Made by a program: the position numbers and the translations under genes. Below the pieces are notes generated by a model that was not told where the DNA came from, made no database searches, and was given only the letters and a program-made list of their open reading frames with translations. This document shows positions 54,071 through 64,000 of a stretch of DNA of 64,000 nt, piece by piece (within the stretch, counting starts at the first letter, position 1; every line of letters begins with the position of its first letter). The DNA comes from Mesostigma viride (Eukaryota; Streptophyta; Mesostigmatophyceae; Mesostigmatales; Mesostigmataceae), in assembly GCA_009746045.1 (NCBI GenBank), contig RPFO01000231.1, positions 1,218,340 to 1,282,339 of the forward strand, in the 5' to 3' direction.

Positions 54071-54553
54071 GCGTTTATGGCTACAAACTTAACTCTACGC
54101 ACAAGTTTACCAATAAGTTTACGGGACACCCTAAATGTGTATGGGTTGTATACCACTCGAGTATCCGACCCATCGACTCACTCGCTTAGTTTGTGGGGTC
54201 TTATTTGAGTCTTCCGTGAACACCTATGGGACCTGTAAGGGGTTCCAGCGAGTACATGTCTGGGTGTACATCGGCGGTATTGAACCTGTCTTGCTGGCAG
54301 GTGCATATTTCACTTTGTTGGCTCGTTGTACGCATCAGCTTAATTTTATCGAACTGAATGAAAGGTTGTGGCCTTGAGTGGATGTCCTGGAGCATGATCG
54401 CATACATATGTGACACAGGATTGCTAGCCTCCTTGATGTTATTGTTCATGTCATGGTAAACATGGATGCATTGAAGTTTGCATGGTCATGAAATATCCAT
54501 TGCCCAATATGCATCATTGACTCTTTGCTGCGTATTTTTGCTTTGGAATGCAG
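54071..54553. other. Upstream region of the LRR gene
   Basis: No separate gene. The stretch before 54554 (GCTTTGGAATGCAG) can be read either as an intron 3' end or, in frame with the LRR exon, as a hydrophobic leader (ASLTLCCVFLL) resembling a signal peptide. No in-frame ATG near that leader was found, so the true first exon is unresolved. Confidence 0.4.
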
Positions 54554-54707
54554 ATAGCGACAAAGACGCCTTATTAAAAATTAAAGATGGATTTACAAAT
54601 GGCTACCTTCAGCTGAGTGGCTGGGATATCACTGGAGAAACTTGCGACTTTCCGAGGGTCGTGTGCAATGGCGCCCGGAACCGTGTCATTGCCGTCAGCC
54701 TAGGATT
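54554..54707 (+). CDS. LRR protein, N-terminal exon (LRRNT_2-like cap)
   Basis: The exon reads DSDKDALLKIKDGFTNGYLQ, then LSGWDITGETCDFPRVVCNG and RNRVIAVSLG. This matches the plant LRRNT_2 cap (D..ALL..K..., W......C.. .GV.C, ..V..L.L) with two Cys nine residues apart. It ends in phase 2 at a GTAAGT donor (54708). Such proteins are usually secreted or membrane LRR receptors that bind ligands or other proteins. Domain identity is clear; whether a transmembrane or kinase part exists is unknown, as the gene leaves the recognisable region without one. Downstream exons at 55856, 59759, 61056 and 61650 have the same phase and strand. Confidence 0.75.
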
Positions 54708-54762
54708 GTAAGTATTTTTCCAAGCCTGGGCAAGCGGGCGGGAAGGCGGGCAGGCGGGCGCG

Positions 54763-54857
54763 CGGGTGGGTGGGTGGGTGGGTGGGTGGGTGGGTGGGTG
54801 GGTGGGTGGGTGGGTGGGTGGGTGGGTGGGTGGGTGGGTGGGTGGGTGGGTGGGTGG
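54763..54857 (+). repeat. (GGTG)n microsatellite in LRR intron 1
   Basis: About 24 TGGG/GGTG units begin 55 bp after the splice donor, within the intron. Confidence 0.97.
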
Positions 54858-54867
54858 GCAGTTAGTT

Positions 54868-55533
54868 GGTCGGTCGGTCGGTCGGTCGGTGGGTGGGTCA
54901 GTCGGTGGGTGGGTCGGTCGTCTGGTCGGTCGGTCGGTCGGTCGGTCGTTCGGTCGGTCGGTCGGTCGGTCGGTCGTTCGGTCGGTCGGTCGGTCGGTCG
55001 GTCGGTCGGTCGGTCGGTCGGTCGGTCAGTCAGTCGGTCGGTCGGTCGGTCGGTCGGTCGGTCGGTCGGTCGGTCGGTCGGTCGGTCGGTCGGTCGGTCG
55101 GTCGGTCGGTCGGTCGGTCGGTCGGTCGGTCGGTCGGTCGGTCGGTCGGTCGGTCGGTCGGTCGGTCGGTCGGTCGGTCGGTCGGTCGGTCGGTCGGTCG
55201 GTCGGTCGGTCGGTCGGTCGGTCGGTCGGTCGGTCGGTCGGTCGGTCGGTCGGTCGGTCGGTCGGTCGGTCGGTCGGTCGGTCGGTCGGTCGGTCGGTCG
55301 GTCGGTCGGTCGGTCGGTCGGTCGGTCGGTCGGTCGGTCGGTCGGTCGGTCGGTCGGTCGGTCGGTCGGTCGGTCGGTCGGTCGGTCGGTCGGTCGGTCG
55401 GTCGGTCGGTCGGTCGGTCGGTCGGTCGGTCGGTCGGTCGGTCGGTCGGTCGGTCGGTCGGTCGGTCGGTCGGTCGGTCGGTCGGTCGGTCGGTCGGTCG
55501 GTCGGTCGGTCGGTCGGTCGGTCGGTCGGTCGG
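54868..55533 (+). repeat. (GGTC)n microsatellite, about 665 bp
   Basis: About 166 GGTC units; interruptions cluster in the first 170 bp (GGTGGGTCA, GGTCGTTC, GTCAGTCAG) and the remaining ~500 bp look pure. Gly-Arg-Ser-Val translations are artefacts. Confidence 0.97.
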
Positions 55534-55855
55534 TTAACTCAGTGTACTTAGTCCGTTATTGGAGAACATAGTTGCATCATTGTTTTGCTGTTATATTTAA
55601 CGTTGGTACCTAAGTGAAACTAGCTACAGTATGTATGCATCTATGTACATAGGGGATGAGTGGTGAGGCCCATATACCGGCCTGCAAAGGCTTACATTTC
55701 AAACGTCAATCACCAACTAATGGAAGGTTGACCACAAGTTTTCATTTGTTTGATGCGCCATTACATAAGCGAAATTCTTTACTGCAGCATCAAGTTTTGC
55801 AACAACTGGCTTTGTGCATTTGTATAAACTGTTTGTCGTTTCTTCGCACGTGCAG

Positions 55856-55915
55856 CGATACCTTAAGTGGTACCCTGGATTCGGCCGTGGGCTCCTTAAC
55901 ACAACTGCAGGATTT
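55856..55915 (+). CDS. LRR protein, second exon
   Basis: 60 nt between acceptor GCACGTGCAG and donor GTAAGT. Joined to exon 1 in phase 2 it completes one 24-residue plant-type LRR: VSLGFDTLSGTLDSAVGSLT then QLQDL. The exon is 12 nt shorter than the later 72-nt cassettes because exon 1 supplies the first residues. Confidence 0.7.
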
Positions 55916-55929
55916 GTAAGTACCATTAT

Positions 55930-57280
55930 CCTCGTGGCGTTGCGGAATGACCGCGCAGATGTGCTTCATTCTGCAATGCCTTACGTAGCTATGTAGTTGT
56001 TTCAACGGGAACACAGGACTGAAGCACCTGTACACTGGCTGACCCAATTCAAACCACACCGTTTCTAAGACACGCCAACATGTGGTTCCACCAGCCAGGC
56101 CGTTTGCCAATCATGGTCTGAAATATGTAGCCATTTTCAGCCCAAAATACAAGAACAAATTACACTGTAAACATGGTAACCTCTTTCTTATGAAATGTTG
56201 GGATTTTTTTAAAATGTCGGCCAAGTATCTGAAGTAATTGTTGTGGTGAAGTACATAGTGTGTGAGCGACGTAGTTGTCCTTGAGGAAGCTATAACATGG
56301 CTTTTTTCCAACCTGAATGGATGAATGCATCGAGTTGACTGAGAGCAGGAGAGGTGTGGGCTCCTAGTCTTCCATGCGAAAGGAATTGGCCATGGTTGTG
56401 ACCACTGCCTGCCTTTACCCTTTGCCTTCAGTTGGCAGCTCCGCTTCGTTTAGACTTTTTCCACAGCCGGCGCTGCGGTGCCAGCAACAGATTTTCCATA
56501 GCAGTTGCCTGTGGCTACAGTAGCTGTGTAGTCAAGATAGTAGTCAACTAAGCTACTATAACTAGTATAATATATTCGCCCTTGTAGTGGCCAGCGGCAC
56601 CTGGCCGGATGCGCGCCGGGCCGAATCGGTGCAGATGCGCGCTGGCAATCCGGCGGATCCGGCAGCAGACAATGCGCTTAGTGGTAGCCTCTGTCCTTAC
56701 CAGCCACACTTAACCTCGTGGGTAGCACCGCCTAGGACAACACTGGGAAGATGTGAGTCTCTCACGAGCCTCGCACTAATGCTCCAAGGCTAGCTGCCTT
56801 TGGACCTTGCACATGGTTTATGGCGGTACAACAACATGCGCAACACAGGAATGCATCCACCTGGTTCATTGACCCATCAGGTTATGAAGGACCTTGATCT
56901 GTCCCCGTGGCTTACGTAGTATCAGTAGACTGCCAGGCGCCTGCATGACCAACGGGCCACTTGCAGGAGCTGCGCAGACTTACTGTAAACTACAAGTATG
57001 GCCTTGATGCTCATGCCGCCCATGCACCCCCGTCCATTCCATGACCTTAGACTCTCTAGGCCCTTGCTCACGTGGTGACCTGGCTTTCCCGCCAGTCCTG
57101 CCACGTGACCACAGGTCCTTCACGCCTTTGGTTATGGTACCAACCGCTGCCCGGCGGCTCAGCTCCGGGAGATGTTATCTCTCAGACTTTCACATCCCTT
57201 ATCTATCGTATCCCTTATCTATCGCCTGCCTCACCCTCTGCATCGCCTGAGGCCAAGCGCAGTAGCCCCGGCGAGCCTAG
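55930..57280. other. LRR intron, no feature recognised
   Basis: Long intron sequence without clear repeats or exons. Frames seen here are short. Confidence 0.35.
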
Positions 57281-57289
57281 CTGGTCAGT

Positions 57290-58470
57290 GCGACTTTGAC
57301 GTCGACAGGTTATTTTCCACCTTTGACGTTGACAGGCCCAGCTATTTTCAACAGCCCCCAATCAAGATACTGGAGCTTGTGTTTCATATGTCGCAAGCCT
57401 CGCTTCTTGCTCTGTGCCAGCAGCTTAAAGCCAATTCACTCCTCCGCAATGGAGCTAACGGCCGGTTTTCCCACCGCGGACCTGACCACCTTCCCGGCTG
57501 GTCCCGTCCTCGCCTTCAGCTAGCCGCTCTCTTTTCCATCCTTCAGCGCTCTGCCGACGACCAGGTCCCCTCCCCCTTGACCGAATCCACCTTCCTCCTC
57601 CACCTTCAGGAAGCCATCGCGCAGCACGTGTGACCCCCCTCGCTGCACATATGGCAGCCGTGGGCCGCACGCTGGCCAGCTGCTGAGCTCCCCGCCATCT
57701 CCACGGCCACCTCCACCCTCCTCGCCTCCACCTCCACCGCCTCCACCGACGCCATCACCGCCCAGCTCCGTGACATCCACAAGCGCCTCCAGGACAAGGC
57801 CATCGCCATCAGAGTGCCTGCAAAACACCGCAGGCCTCACCGCCCAGGAGGTGAAGGACATTGCCGCCCGGCCAGCACCTGCTGGCCCTGTTGACGATTC
57901 TCCTCCCACCCAGACGTGGGCGGACATGCCGAAGCATGCACCACACCATAGATCTCCACCACCTCCGCCGTCGCAGCACAGCTCAAGCAGCAGACGCTCG
58001 GCCACCGCGAGGAGGCCGAGCTCGACAAGGGCAGCCTTGACGTCATCATAAAAAACTTTGACCTGGTGGAAGGTGAGAACTCCATGAAGCTTGCACAGGC
58101 GTTTGAGAACGAAATCCTTGGCCGCATGGGCCTCATTGGTGAGATCAAGCTGGAGGCCCACTGCCTTCCCCGCTCGCGGGGTAAGGTGGGACCGCCTCCG
58201 CTGCTGCTCATCTTTGAGGACCCGGCGGACAAGATTTCGTTCCTTGAGCAGACGCCGCAAGCAGCTCGAGAGGACTCACTACACCTTGGACGACGATTCG
58301 ACTCTGGCGCAGCAACAACTGCGGCGGCAGCTATGGCCGACCTACCTCCAGCACCGGCAGACTGCGGCGGGGAAGCCGGTTTACTGGAAGGGGGCGGCCA
58401 TCTACATCGGCCACAAGCCCTGGCAAGCGACCCCCGCTGCCCCAGCACCCGCAGCCACCCCAGCCTAAGG
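57290..58470 (+). pseudogene. L1-type LINE ORF1-like fragment in the LRR intron
   Basis: A coherent plus-strand reading in changing frames: a Ser/Pro-rich N-terminal part, a helical stretch EEAELDKGSLDVIIKNFDLV (about 58010-58070), then AQAFENEILGRMG, the AHCLPRSRGKVGPPPLLLIF segment (58150-58215), DKISFLEQ and finally THYTLDDDSTLAQQQLRRQL (about 58275-58335), ending near 58465. This order, coiled coil then an RRM-like fold with R.P.. P..... F and a closing R..L.P segment, is that of LINE ORF1 RNA-binding proteins. No ORF2 follows. It could alternatively be a tyrosine-recombinase or other element's accessory ORF, but the L1 ORF1 match is the best I can offer. Confidence 0.5.
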
Positions 58471-59400
58471 GTCTATAGCAGTAGTAGTGTAGAACAGTAA
58501 GGCCTAGCTAGCCACCGTGGCCTTGTACATGTACGCCTGTTATGGGCCCCATACCAGATGATGAATTAGCATTATTTAGCCATGTACATGTGTGCCTATG
58601 ATGAGCCCCACACCAGATGATGATTTAGTAATGCTTTGCTCGTGCAGGGAGTTGCTCTCTGCTGAGATGCCATGCCCTAGCCATTGCCTAGCCATAACGA
58701 TCTTCCACCCCATGCCAGGCCTTTTAGGTATGATACATCATGGTGGTGCAGGTGCACTTTGTGCACCAAGAGCAGGTGTAGTTTACGGGCTACCCTTGCA
58801 GGAAGTAGCCCAGAGTGTATTAGCCATATGCCCCTTCTCAGGGATGTGTGCTACATGTACTTCCAACGGAGATATGTTCCAATTCAATATATTTAATTTT
58901 ATCTATCGTAGGCACAGCGTTGGAAAGGTGTTCTCAAGGTCCAGAACTAGCGATATTGGGGTTCTGAATTGCGAACTGATCATTTTCAGCATAGATAGTG
59001 TGCTTGTGGTAGTGTCATTTCTATTTATAGCACACTACTGGCGCGTGGTCAGGGGTATTTATCCATGCAACTGTTGAGGAAACAACTTCCTACAAGCAAG
59101 GCTACAAGTGTTATTAAGTTTTCCCAATGGTAAATTAGCAGAGTGCCATTACAATTACCCATGACTTTAGCTAGTACTCGTTTGGGTGGGCTTGGGCTTG
59201 CCACCTCCTCTCCACTCCTGATAGAAGACCCTCATGACCCCCCCAGATCATTTGTTTTGTTGAGTTCTTGGAGTTAAATAATAATAGGGGTAATGTCATG
59301 CGGTGTTGGTCAAACACACATTTGGGCAGTATTTTGGGTTGCTGTTTCCAGATCCTCCAAGTACATAGCATGTACACTAACACATGATACTGCTGACATG
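58471..59400. other. LRR intron, no feature recognised
   Basis: A short CCATGTACATGTGTGCC(T)ATGA direct repeat occurs near 58530 and 58580. Nothing else. Confidence 0.4.
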
Positions 59401-59414
59401 TTTTCTCTGGAACG

Positions 59415-59758
59415 ATGAACCTGCAATGGCTGGTGAGGCTTTCGCCTGAAATAGGCTTTTTAGCAAAGCAATATGTAGCACGAGATTGTCAAGATGAAGG
59501 AGCCCACCAGCCTAAACTGATGCTGCAATTACGCAGGGAGCGTTACTGTGCTGCCTTCAATGTTGTCGCCTATTACAGTGTTTTCACCTCCAGTAATGAG
59601 CAGGGTCCTGGTGCAAATATAGACAGCGCCCGCATCCAGTCCACATGTGTGCAGGACTGTACATCAGAGCAGTCGATTACATAGGGTCCCATCTCCCCGT
59701 CTCTAAATAATCTGTTGTTCCTGCACACACGGGGTGCCATTTTGTCACTGCCCGGCAG
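59415..59758 (+). repeat. Duplicated intron segment, copy 1
   Basis: Sequence leading into the LRR exon (AGCAGGGTCCTGGTGCA, ATATAGACAGCGCC, CGTCTCTAAATAATCTGTTG, TTTTGTCACTGCCCGGCAG) is repeated before the exons at 61056 and 61650. Confidence 0.85.
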
Positions 59759-59830
59759 GTACCTGCATTCCAACCAGCTGTCTGGCACGATCCCACCGGA
59801 GCTGGGGTCTCTATCCACTCTGCGAATACT
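59759..59830 (+). CDS. LRR cassette exon A (72 nt)
   Basis: Acceptor CCCGGCAG, donor GTAAGG. It encodes one full repeat, YLHSNQLSGTIPPELGSLST then LRIL, in phase 2, so it can be added or skipped without changing frame. Confidence 0.8.
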
Positions 59831-59989
59831 GTAAGGATCCTGTCAACCCAAATCCTGTTTGGGACCGCAAACCCACATCTGTCCATTTTGATATAACGTC
59901 ATCATCTTGCGATGGTTGCTGCATGATATCGATGACCATTTTTCTCTGGAGCAAAGAACATGCAATGGCTGCTATAGTTTGTGCCTGAC

Positions 59990-60160
59990 ATACGTGGTAG
60001 GTTGCATGCCAGGGTGAAAGGTGTTTGCATGCATAGTTACGTGAATGCTTGCATGTGTGGATGGCGTTTGCATTCATGGATATGTGAATGTTTGCATGGG
60101 TGGAAGGTGTTTGCATGCATGGCATGAATGCAAACTACAAGACAAGGCAAGCACCAAAGT
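59990..60160 (+). repeat. GTGTTTGCATGCATGG short tandem repeat
   Basis: Four imperfect units of about 36 bp (GGTGTTTGCATGCAT ... GTGAATG(C/T)TTGCATG) at 60015-60125. Confidence 0.65.
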
Positions 60161-60499
60161 AAGTGCAGTGGTGCATGTGGGCATCCCCCTTGACCTATGG
60201 GGTCATGTATCATCGATACCATCCCTAAGCCGGTGGGGGTAACGCGTGTCACGCGATTTGATACAACAGTAGGCGAGGCTGCCTGGCCACATCCACCTGG
60301 TGGTGCCCCACTCCTTCAGTGATCTGTTGCGAACTCTGGGGTGCGCTGCATCAGAGAAATAGTTAGGTCAAAAGCAATGCAGCACCACCAGCACAATTTG
60401 CTAAAAAACTTAGTGGAGCCCGTCAGTTGCGTCCATATAATGAGCAGAGAAGGATAACAAGGCCTGGTAGCATATCTACAACCGGCTGCGCATCATAGC

Positions 60500-60800
60500 A
60501 CTTGCAGTTCTAAGGCCGCAAAAGAATATTTTTGTCCATGTACTGTACCCGCCTGAAGGTCCTTACTGTCCAAGAACAGGACAGTGTTTGTGATCCCATG
60601 CTCCTTCAGGTGCCCACTCTCTGTGGGGCCAACAGATGTTGCTCAGCCACTGCTGAGGCACCTCGTCGCTGATCGAACTGGTCAGGCCGTCTTGTTGAAG
60701 CACACAAGGCAGTCGGGGCCGTACTGCTTGATCTCGAGCTCGATGGCCTCGCGCTCTATGTTCTTGCCCAGGCCATGAAACCCGAGCGACGGTAGGGGCT
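60500..60800 (-). pseudogene. Unidentified coding-like fragment
   Basis: The minus strand reads GFHGLGKNIEREAIELEIKQ then YGPDCLVCFNKTA before a stop, and further on LKEHGITNTVLFLDSKDLQ in another frame. Composition is protein-like, but no family is recognised. It lies in an LRR intron on the opposite strand. Confidence 0.25.
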
Positions 60801-60879
60801 GGATGGACAACACCCCACTGAGGCTGGAGTGGGTTTACAACTATATAGTTTTCATGCTGAACACCTTCAATAATTGGGG

Positions 60880-61055
60880 CTCATGAGCAAATTTGCCATT
60901 AGCAGGGTCCTGGTGCACATATAGACAGCGCCCGCATCCATTCCATGTGCAGGACCATTCTTCAGAGCAGCGGATGACTTAGGTTCCCATCCCCCCGTCT
61001 CTAAATGATCTGTTGCTCTGCACGTACGGTGTGCTTTTTTGTCACTGCCTGGCAG
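60880..61055 (+). repeat. Duplicated intron segment, copy 2
   Basis: Matches 59595-59758 and 61485-61649 (AGCAGGGTCCTGGTGCACAT, CCATGTGCAGGACCATTCTT). Confidence 0.85.
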
Positions 61056-61127
61056 GGACATGTCTACCAACCAGCTGTCTGGCACGATTCCACCGGAGCT
61101 GAAGTCTCTATCGAATCTACGGGAGAT
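61056..61127 (+). CDS. LRR cassette exon B (72 nt)
   Basis: Encodes DMSTNQLSGTIPPELKSLSN then LREM. Acceptor CCTGGCAG, donor GTAAGG, phase 2. Sixteen central residues are almost the same as in exon A. Confidence 0.8.
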
Positions 61128-61484
61128 GTAAGGGCCGTTTGAACCCGAATCCTGTTTGCAATCAGTTCATTTTGATGATTTCGATGTGACGATTTTGTGC
61201 TCGCTATGGTTGCAGTAGGTACCGTAACGCATGGTACTGATGACAAGCTCTCTCTGCACAGATTAAGTTACCTGCAGTGCCTGCTAGGGTCCAAATGCTT
61301 GAAATATGATTTATACCAAAGAATATGTTGCACCGCTTTGTCAAACTGTAGCAGCTTACCAGCCCAGATTGATGCTGCAAGAAGGCAAGGAGCTGTGTCG
61401 TGCTGCGTCTACTGTTGTAGGTTTACAACTACATTATTTTCATGCTGAACACCTCCAATAATGGGGGCCCGTGAGCAAACTGGC

Positions 61485-61649
61485 CATTATTAGCAGGGTC
61501 CTGGTGCACATATAGACAGCGCCCGATCCCTTCCATGTGCAGGACCATTCTTCAGAGCAGCCGATGACTCAGGTTCCCATCCGGCTCCCGTCTCTAAATA
61601 ATTTGTTGTTCCTGCACACACGGTGTGCTTTTTTGTCACTGCCCGGCAG
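61485..61649 (+). repeat. Duplicated intron segment, copy 3
   Basis: Very close to copy 2, including the shared downstream TTACAACTA(C/T)AT(T/A)(T/G)TTTTCATGCTG segment just upstream of each. Confidence 0.85.
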
Positions 61650-61721
61650 GTTACTGATCGACAACCAGCTGTCTGGCACGATTCCACCGCAGCTGGGCTC
61701 TCTATCAAATCTGGGCTCCCT
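61650..61721 (+). CDS. LRR cassette exon C (72 nt)
   Basis: Encodes LLIDNQLSGTIPPQLGSLSN then LGSL. Acceptor CCCGGCAG, donor GTAAGG, phase 2. It is the last LRR exon I can find; part of the next intron (to about 61920) is again a copy of sequence after exon A and before exon A. Confidence 0.8.
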
Positions 61722-61921
61722 GTAAGGGCCCTGTCAGCCCATTTCTTCTGTGCAATCGGTTCATTTTACAGTAAATGACGTCATCAATTGCTTGCCATGG
61801 TTGCTGTACAGTGACGCCTGGGATTGATGACATGGTCTCTCTGGAACGATGAAGTTGCCTGCAGCAGTGCCTGCTGGTCCCTGCTTAACCTTAACTATGT
61901 AGGATCTTTTGCGAAGCGAAA

Positions 61922-64000
61922 AGCAGGACCAAGGCGAAAGCTGTAGGAGCCCACCATAACGTAAGTAGCCGTACAGCGCTGCCTTTACTGTTGACAGTCG
62001 CTGATGTACTGTATGTAGATTTTCATGCTGAACACCAATGGTAACTGCCCATCGCCACGAGCTTGGTCTTGGTGCAGATATAATGCAAAGTGTTAAAGGC
62101 ATGTGTGATTATTATGGGGACTTAAATGAATAATTTGTAGGTGGTGAATCATTGCCGACTTAAGCGTCAGGAGCCAGGAAAATTATTTATTACGTCCATA
62201 TGGTGTGGCTTTCCATGGCTACCTCAAGGTAGCGTGAACATTGGTAATTATGGTAGGTGAGTGGTGGCGGCGGCCCTGGTATGCGCATGGGCCGACAAGG
62301 GGTCGATAACGACAGCTGGTATGTAGGAACATGGTGCATGCACATGCATGACTCGGTACGGCATGGTATGACATGCACACATGTGACACAATACTATAAT
62401 CTGGTGAAGATAGTGACCAACGGTCCTAGTGCCATTGTACACCTTGGCACATAGTCATAGTGTCCGTTCACATAGTCCTGACGAATCCCACAAGTTTAGG
62501 TACTTATATCCGAGCATATCTATTTGTTAACTAGGGCTCGAATACAACTGCCCGTATTATAGATTTCTGCACGGTCAGCATAATGGGCATATTCAAGACA
62601 GGATTCTTGACACCCTCCTTGCACATGATGCTGTCAATAAATACAAATGCTAGATCATAGGCGAGGGAAGTCGGGTACCTAAGTGGATTCCCTCCTTACA
62701 CGACACCCTGGTCTTGATATAAAACAGCAAGAAAAATGAGGGCAAGGTTGTGTAGCCTCATATTGTCACATGGAGTGCGCCACACGAGGGTGGAGCCAAA
62801 CTGGAAACAGGCACTTAAACTGTAAAGACTGGTTGCTCAGTGTTGAGTCTGGATGCAGACTGTAGCCGGTACTGGTTGATGCCAGGGTTGCAGCTGGAAA
62901 CGTTGGGTACTGGTAGCTGCTGGTAAACCGGTGACGTCAGCTGTTGTGTGTGCACACACGATCTATGCTGTGTGTGGGTACAGTTTCTTGTGTGGTGCTG
63001 GTAGTGCTACTTTGACTTGCTTGCCAACAGGTTTTGATGCAACTTACTGCAACTACTACAAGGTGAACTGTGAGCTGGACTGCTACTTGCTAGCCAGACA
63101 AGTGCGTGCAGCTGACTGCAGCTACTATATACTCTACGCCTGTCGTGGAGAGTCATGCATGTGCTGCTGTGTGCTACTACTTCTCCTTGCTGGCTAGGCA
63201 AGTGTGGGTAGCTGCCTGCATGGACTATGCAGTGTACTCTGTTCCTACTGGTGTTGCCTGCTGTGCTTGTTGATGCCAGTGTGATGGTGCTGATGGGACT
63301 GAATGATAAAACTGCAACTAGTGCTGAAAGCAACGTGGGGGTTAGTGAGCACCCTCCTTAGTGTGGTGTGCAGCTGTGTCGATCAGCAGGCTGGCTTTGA
63401 GAGCAGGACCCAGGGAATGTTCCCTTTTTTCTTGGAAACTTGGAGCATGGCAGGTTCTGGGCTCTTGAAGTGATGACCGTTGAAGAATTCCGGCTTAAAG
63501 AATGCGCCCAAAAGAATGTTGATGCCACGCGAAATGGTGCCGGTACAAAAGAAAGACCGGTTTTCATGAAAAATTCTTGAGGTAAACAGCTCCGCCGATT
63601 TCTCGTCGATGCTCACAGCTCGCGCGGCTCAGTGGGAGCCCGTCAGTGACCCCGCGCCGATTGAACGCACTGCACTCGGCCAAAAGTGTGCTGCCAGGTA
63701 AAAAATCACTGGCGCTGCCTGGAACCAGAGCCGGCACCTTTTGAGTGCCAGGCTTCAGTGCCGACGTCTCCATCACCAAAATGTTGGCGTTTGATCAGTT
63801 TCGGGCATATATATAAGTATAAAAGCGTAGATCTGGCCTGCGCACCGGAGCTTGGGAAATTCTTGACGGATTTTCGCGACGGTAGGCGTCACCCCGAACA
63901 TTTGGTGTTACCACACGTTGAAGTAAGTCGATTGAAAGCCTTGAATTTCACGGTAGCATCTGCGCCATAATCATGGTCGTATCAAGTACAAGAATTCGAC
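61922..64000. other. No gene recognised
   Basis: Includes CTGCTACTTGCTAGCC-type short repeats around 63040-63230. Several frames of 60-110 codons show no motif or splice support. If the LRR gene continues, its next exons lie beyond what I can identify. Confidence 0.35.

Noticed and set aside
54642-55571. Long Gly-Arg-Ser-Val repeat 'proteins' open in three frames
   Set aside because: They are translations of the (GGTC)n tract inside an intron; all phases are open because the 4-bp unit has no stop in any frame.
57520-58260. 246-codon minus-strand frame rich in Gly/Glu
   Set aside because: Antisense shadow of the GC-rich, Pro/Ser-coding ORF1-like fragment; no protein-like composition.

Overview
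This is eukaryotic nuclear DNA, dense in repeats and poor in genes. The one clear host-type gene is a split, plant-style leucine-rich repeat (LRR) gene near the right end. It has GT..AG introns and an LRRNT_2-like first exon, which points to the green lineage. Plant-type LRRs together with piggyBac, hAT, Harbinger, Copia and L1-like elements would suit a green alga better than a land plant. That assignment is inference; no rRNA, organelle or marker gene is present to settle it. No rRNA, tRNA or CRISPR array was recognised.

Region by region: 0-3.45 kb holds GGTAAC-rich repeats, a GC-rich minisatellite and an unrecognised, frameshifted coding region ending in an acidic tail. A 492-bp inverted-repeat element sits exactly at the end of that tail. 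4.4-13.35 kb is a minus-strand L1-like LINE relict split by a complete 8.0-kb Copia-type LTR retrotransposon with near-identical LTRs and an intact 1197-codon pol. 13.5-20.8 kb is a plus-strand LINE pseudogene, interrupted by a duplicated 642-bp repeat and by a 1.7-kb block of simple repeats plus a 52-bp minisatellite. 20.8-25.8 kb is an inverted-repeat structure holding another LINE fragment and a PIF/Harbinger element with a TTA target duplication and a 64-bp minisatellite inside it. 25.8-31.7 kb holds duplicated short segments, a perfect 37-bp-arm hairpin, a TA-flanked foldback MITE and a TAA-flanked Harbinger MITE.

31.7-33.65 kb is a TTAA-flanked piggyBac-like non-autonomous element. 35.7-41.6 kb holds three arrays of one ~55-60-bp minisatellite, with a decayed piggyBac transposase (first catalytic Asp changed to Asn) between two of them. 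43.0-44.75 kb is a deletion derivative of a piggyBac-like family whose larger member spans 46.4-54.07 kb. That larger member carries a minus-strand piggyBac transposase, itself interrupted by a hAT element (8-bp target duplication) and a MITE, plus a SINE-like insertion. 54.5-61.8 kb is the LRR gene: an N-terminal exon, one LRR exon, then three near-identical 72-nt LRR exon cassettes duplicated together with their upstream intron. Its introns contain a 665-bp (GGTC)n tract and an L1 ORF1-like fragment. 61.8-64 kb shows nothing I can name.

Most apparent frameshifts lie in transposon genes, several of them at short G runs, so some could be sequence errors rather than decay. The most unusual element is the Copia-type retrotransposon, whose retropepsin-like domain lies after integrase (gag-IN-PR-RT-RH) instead of before it.
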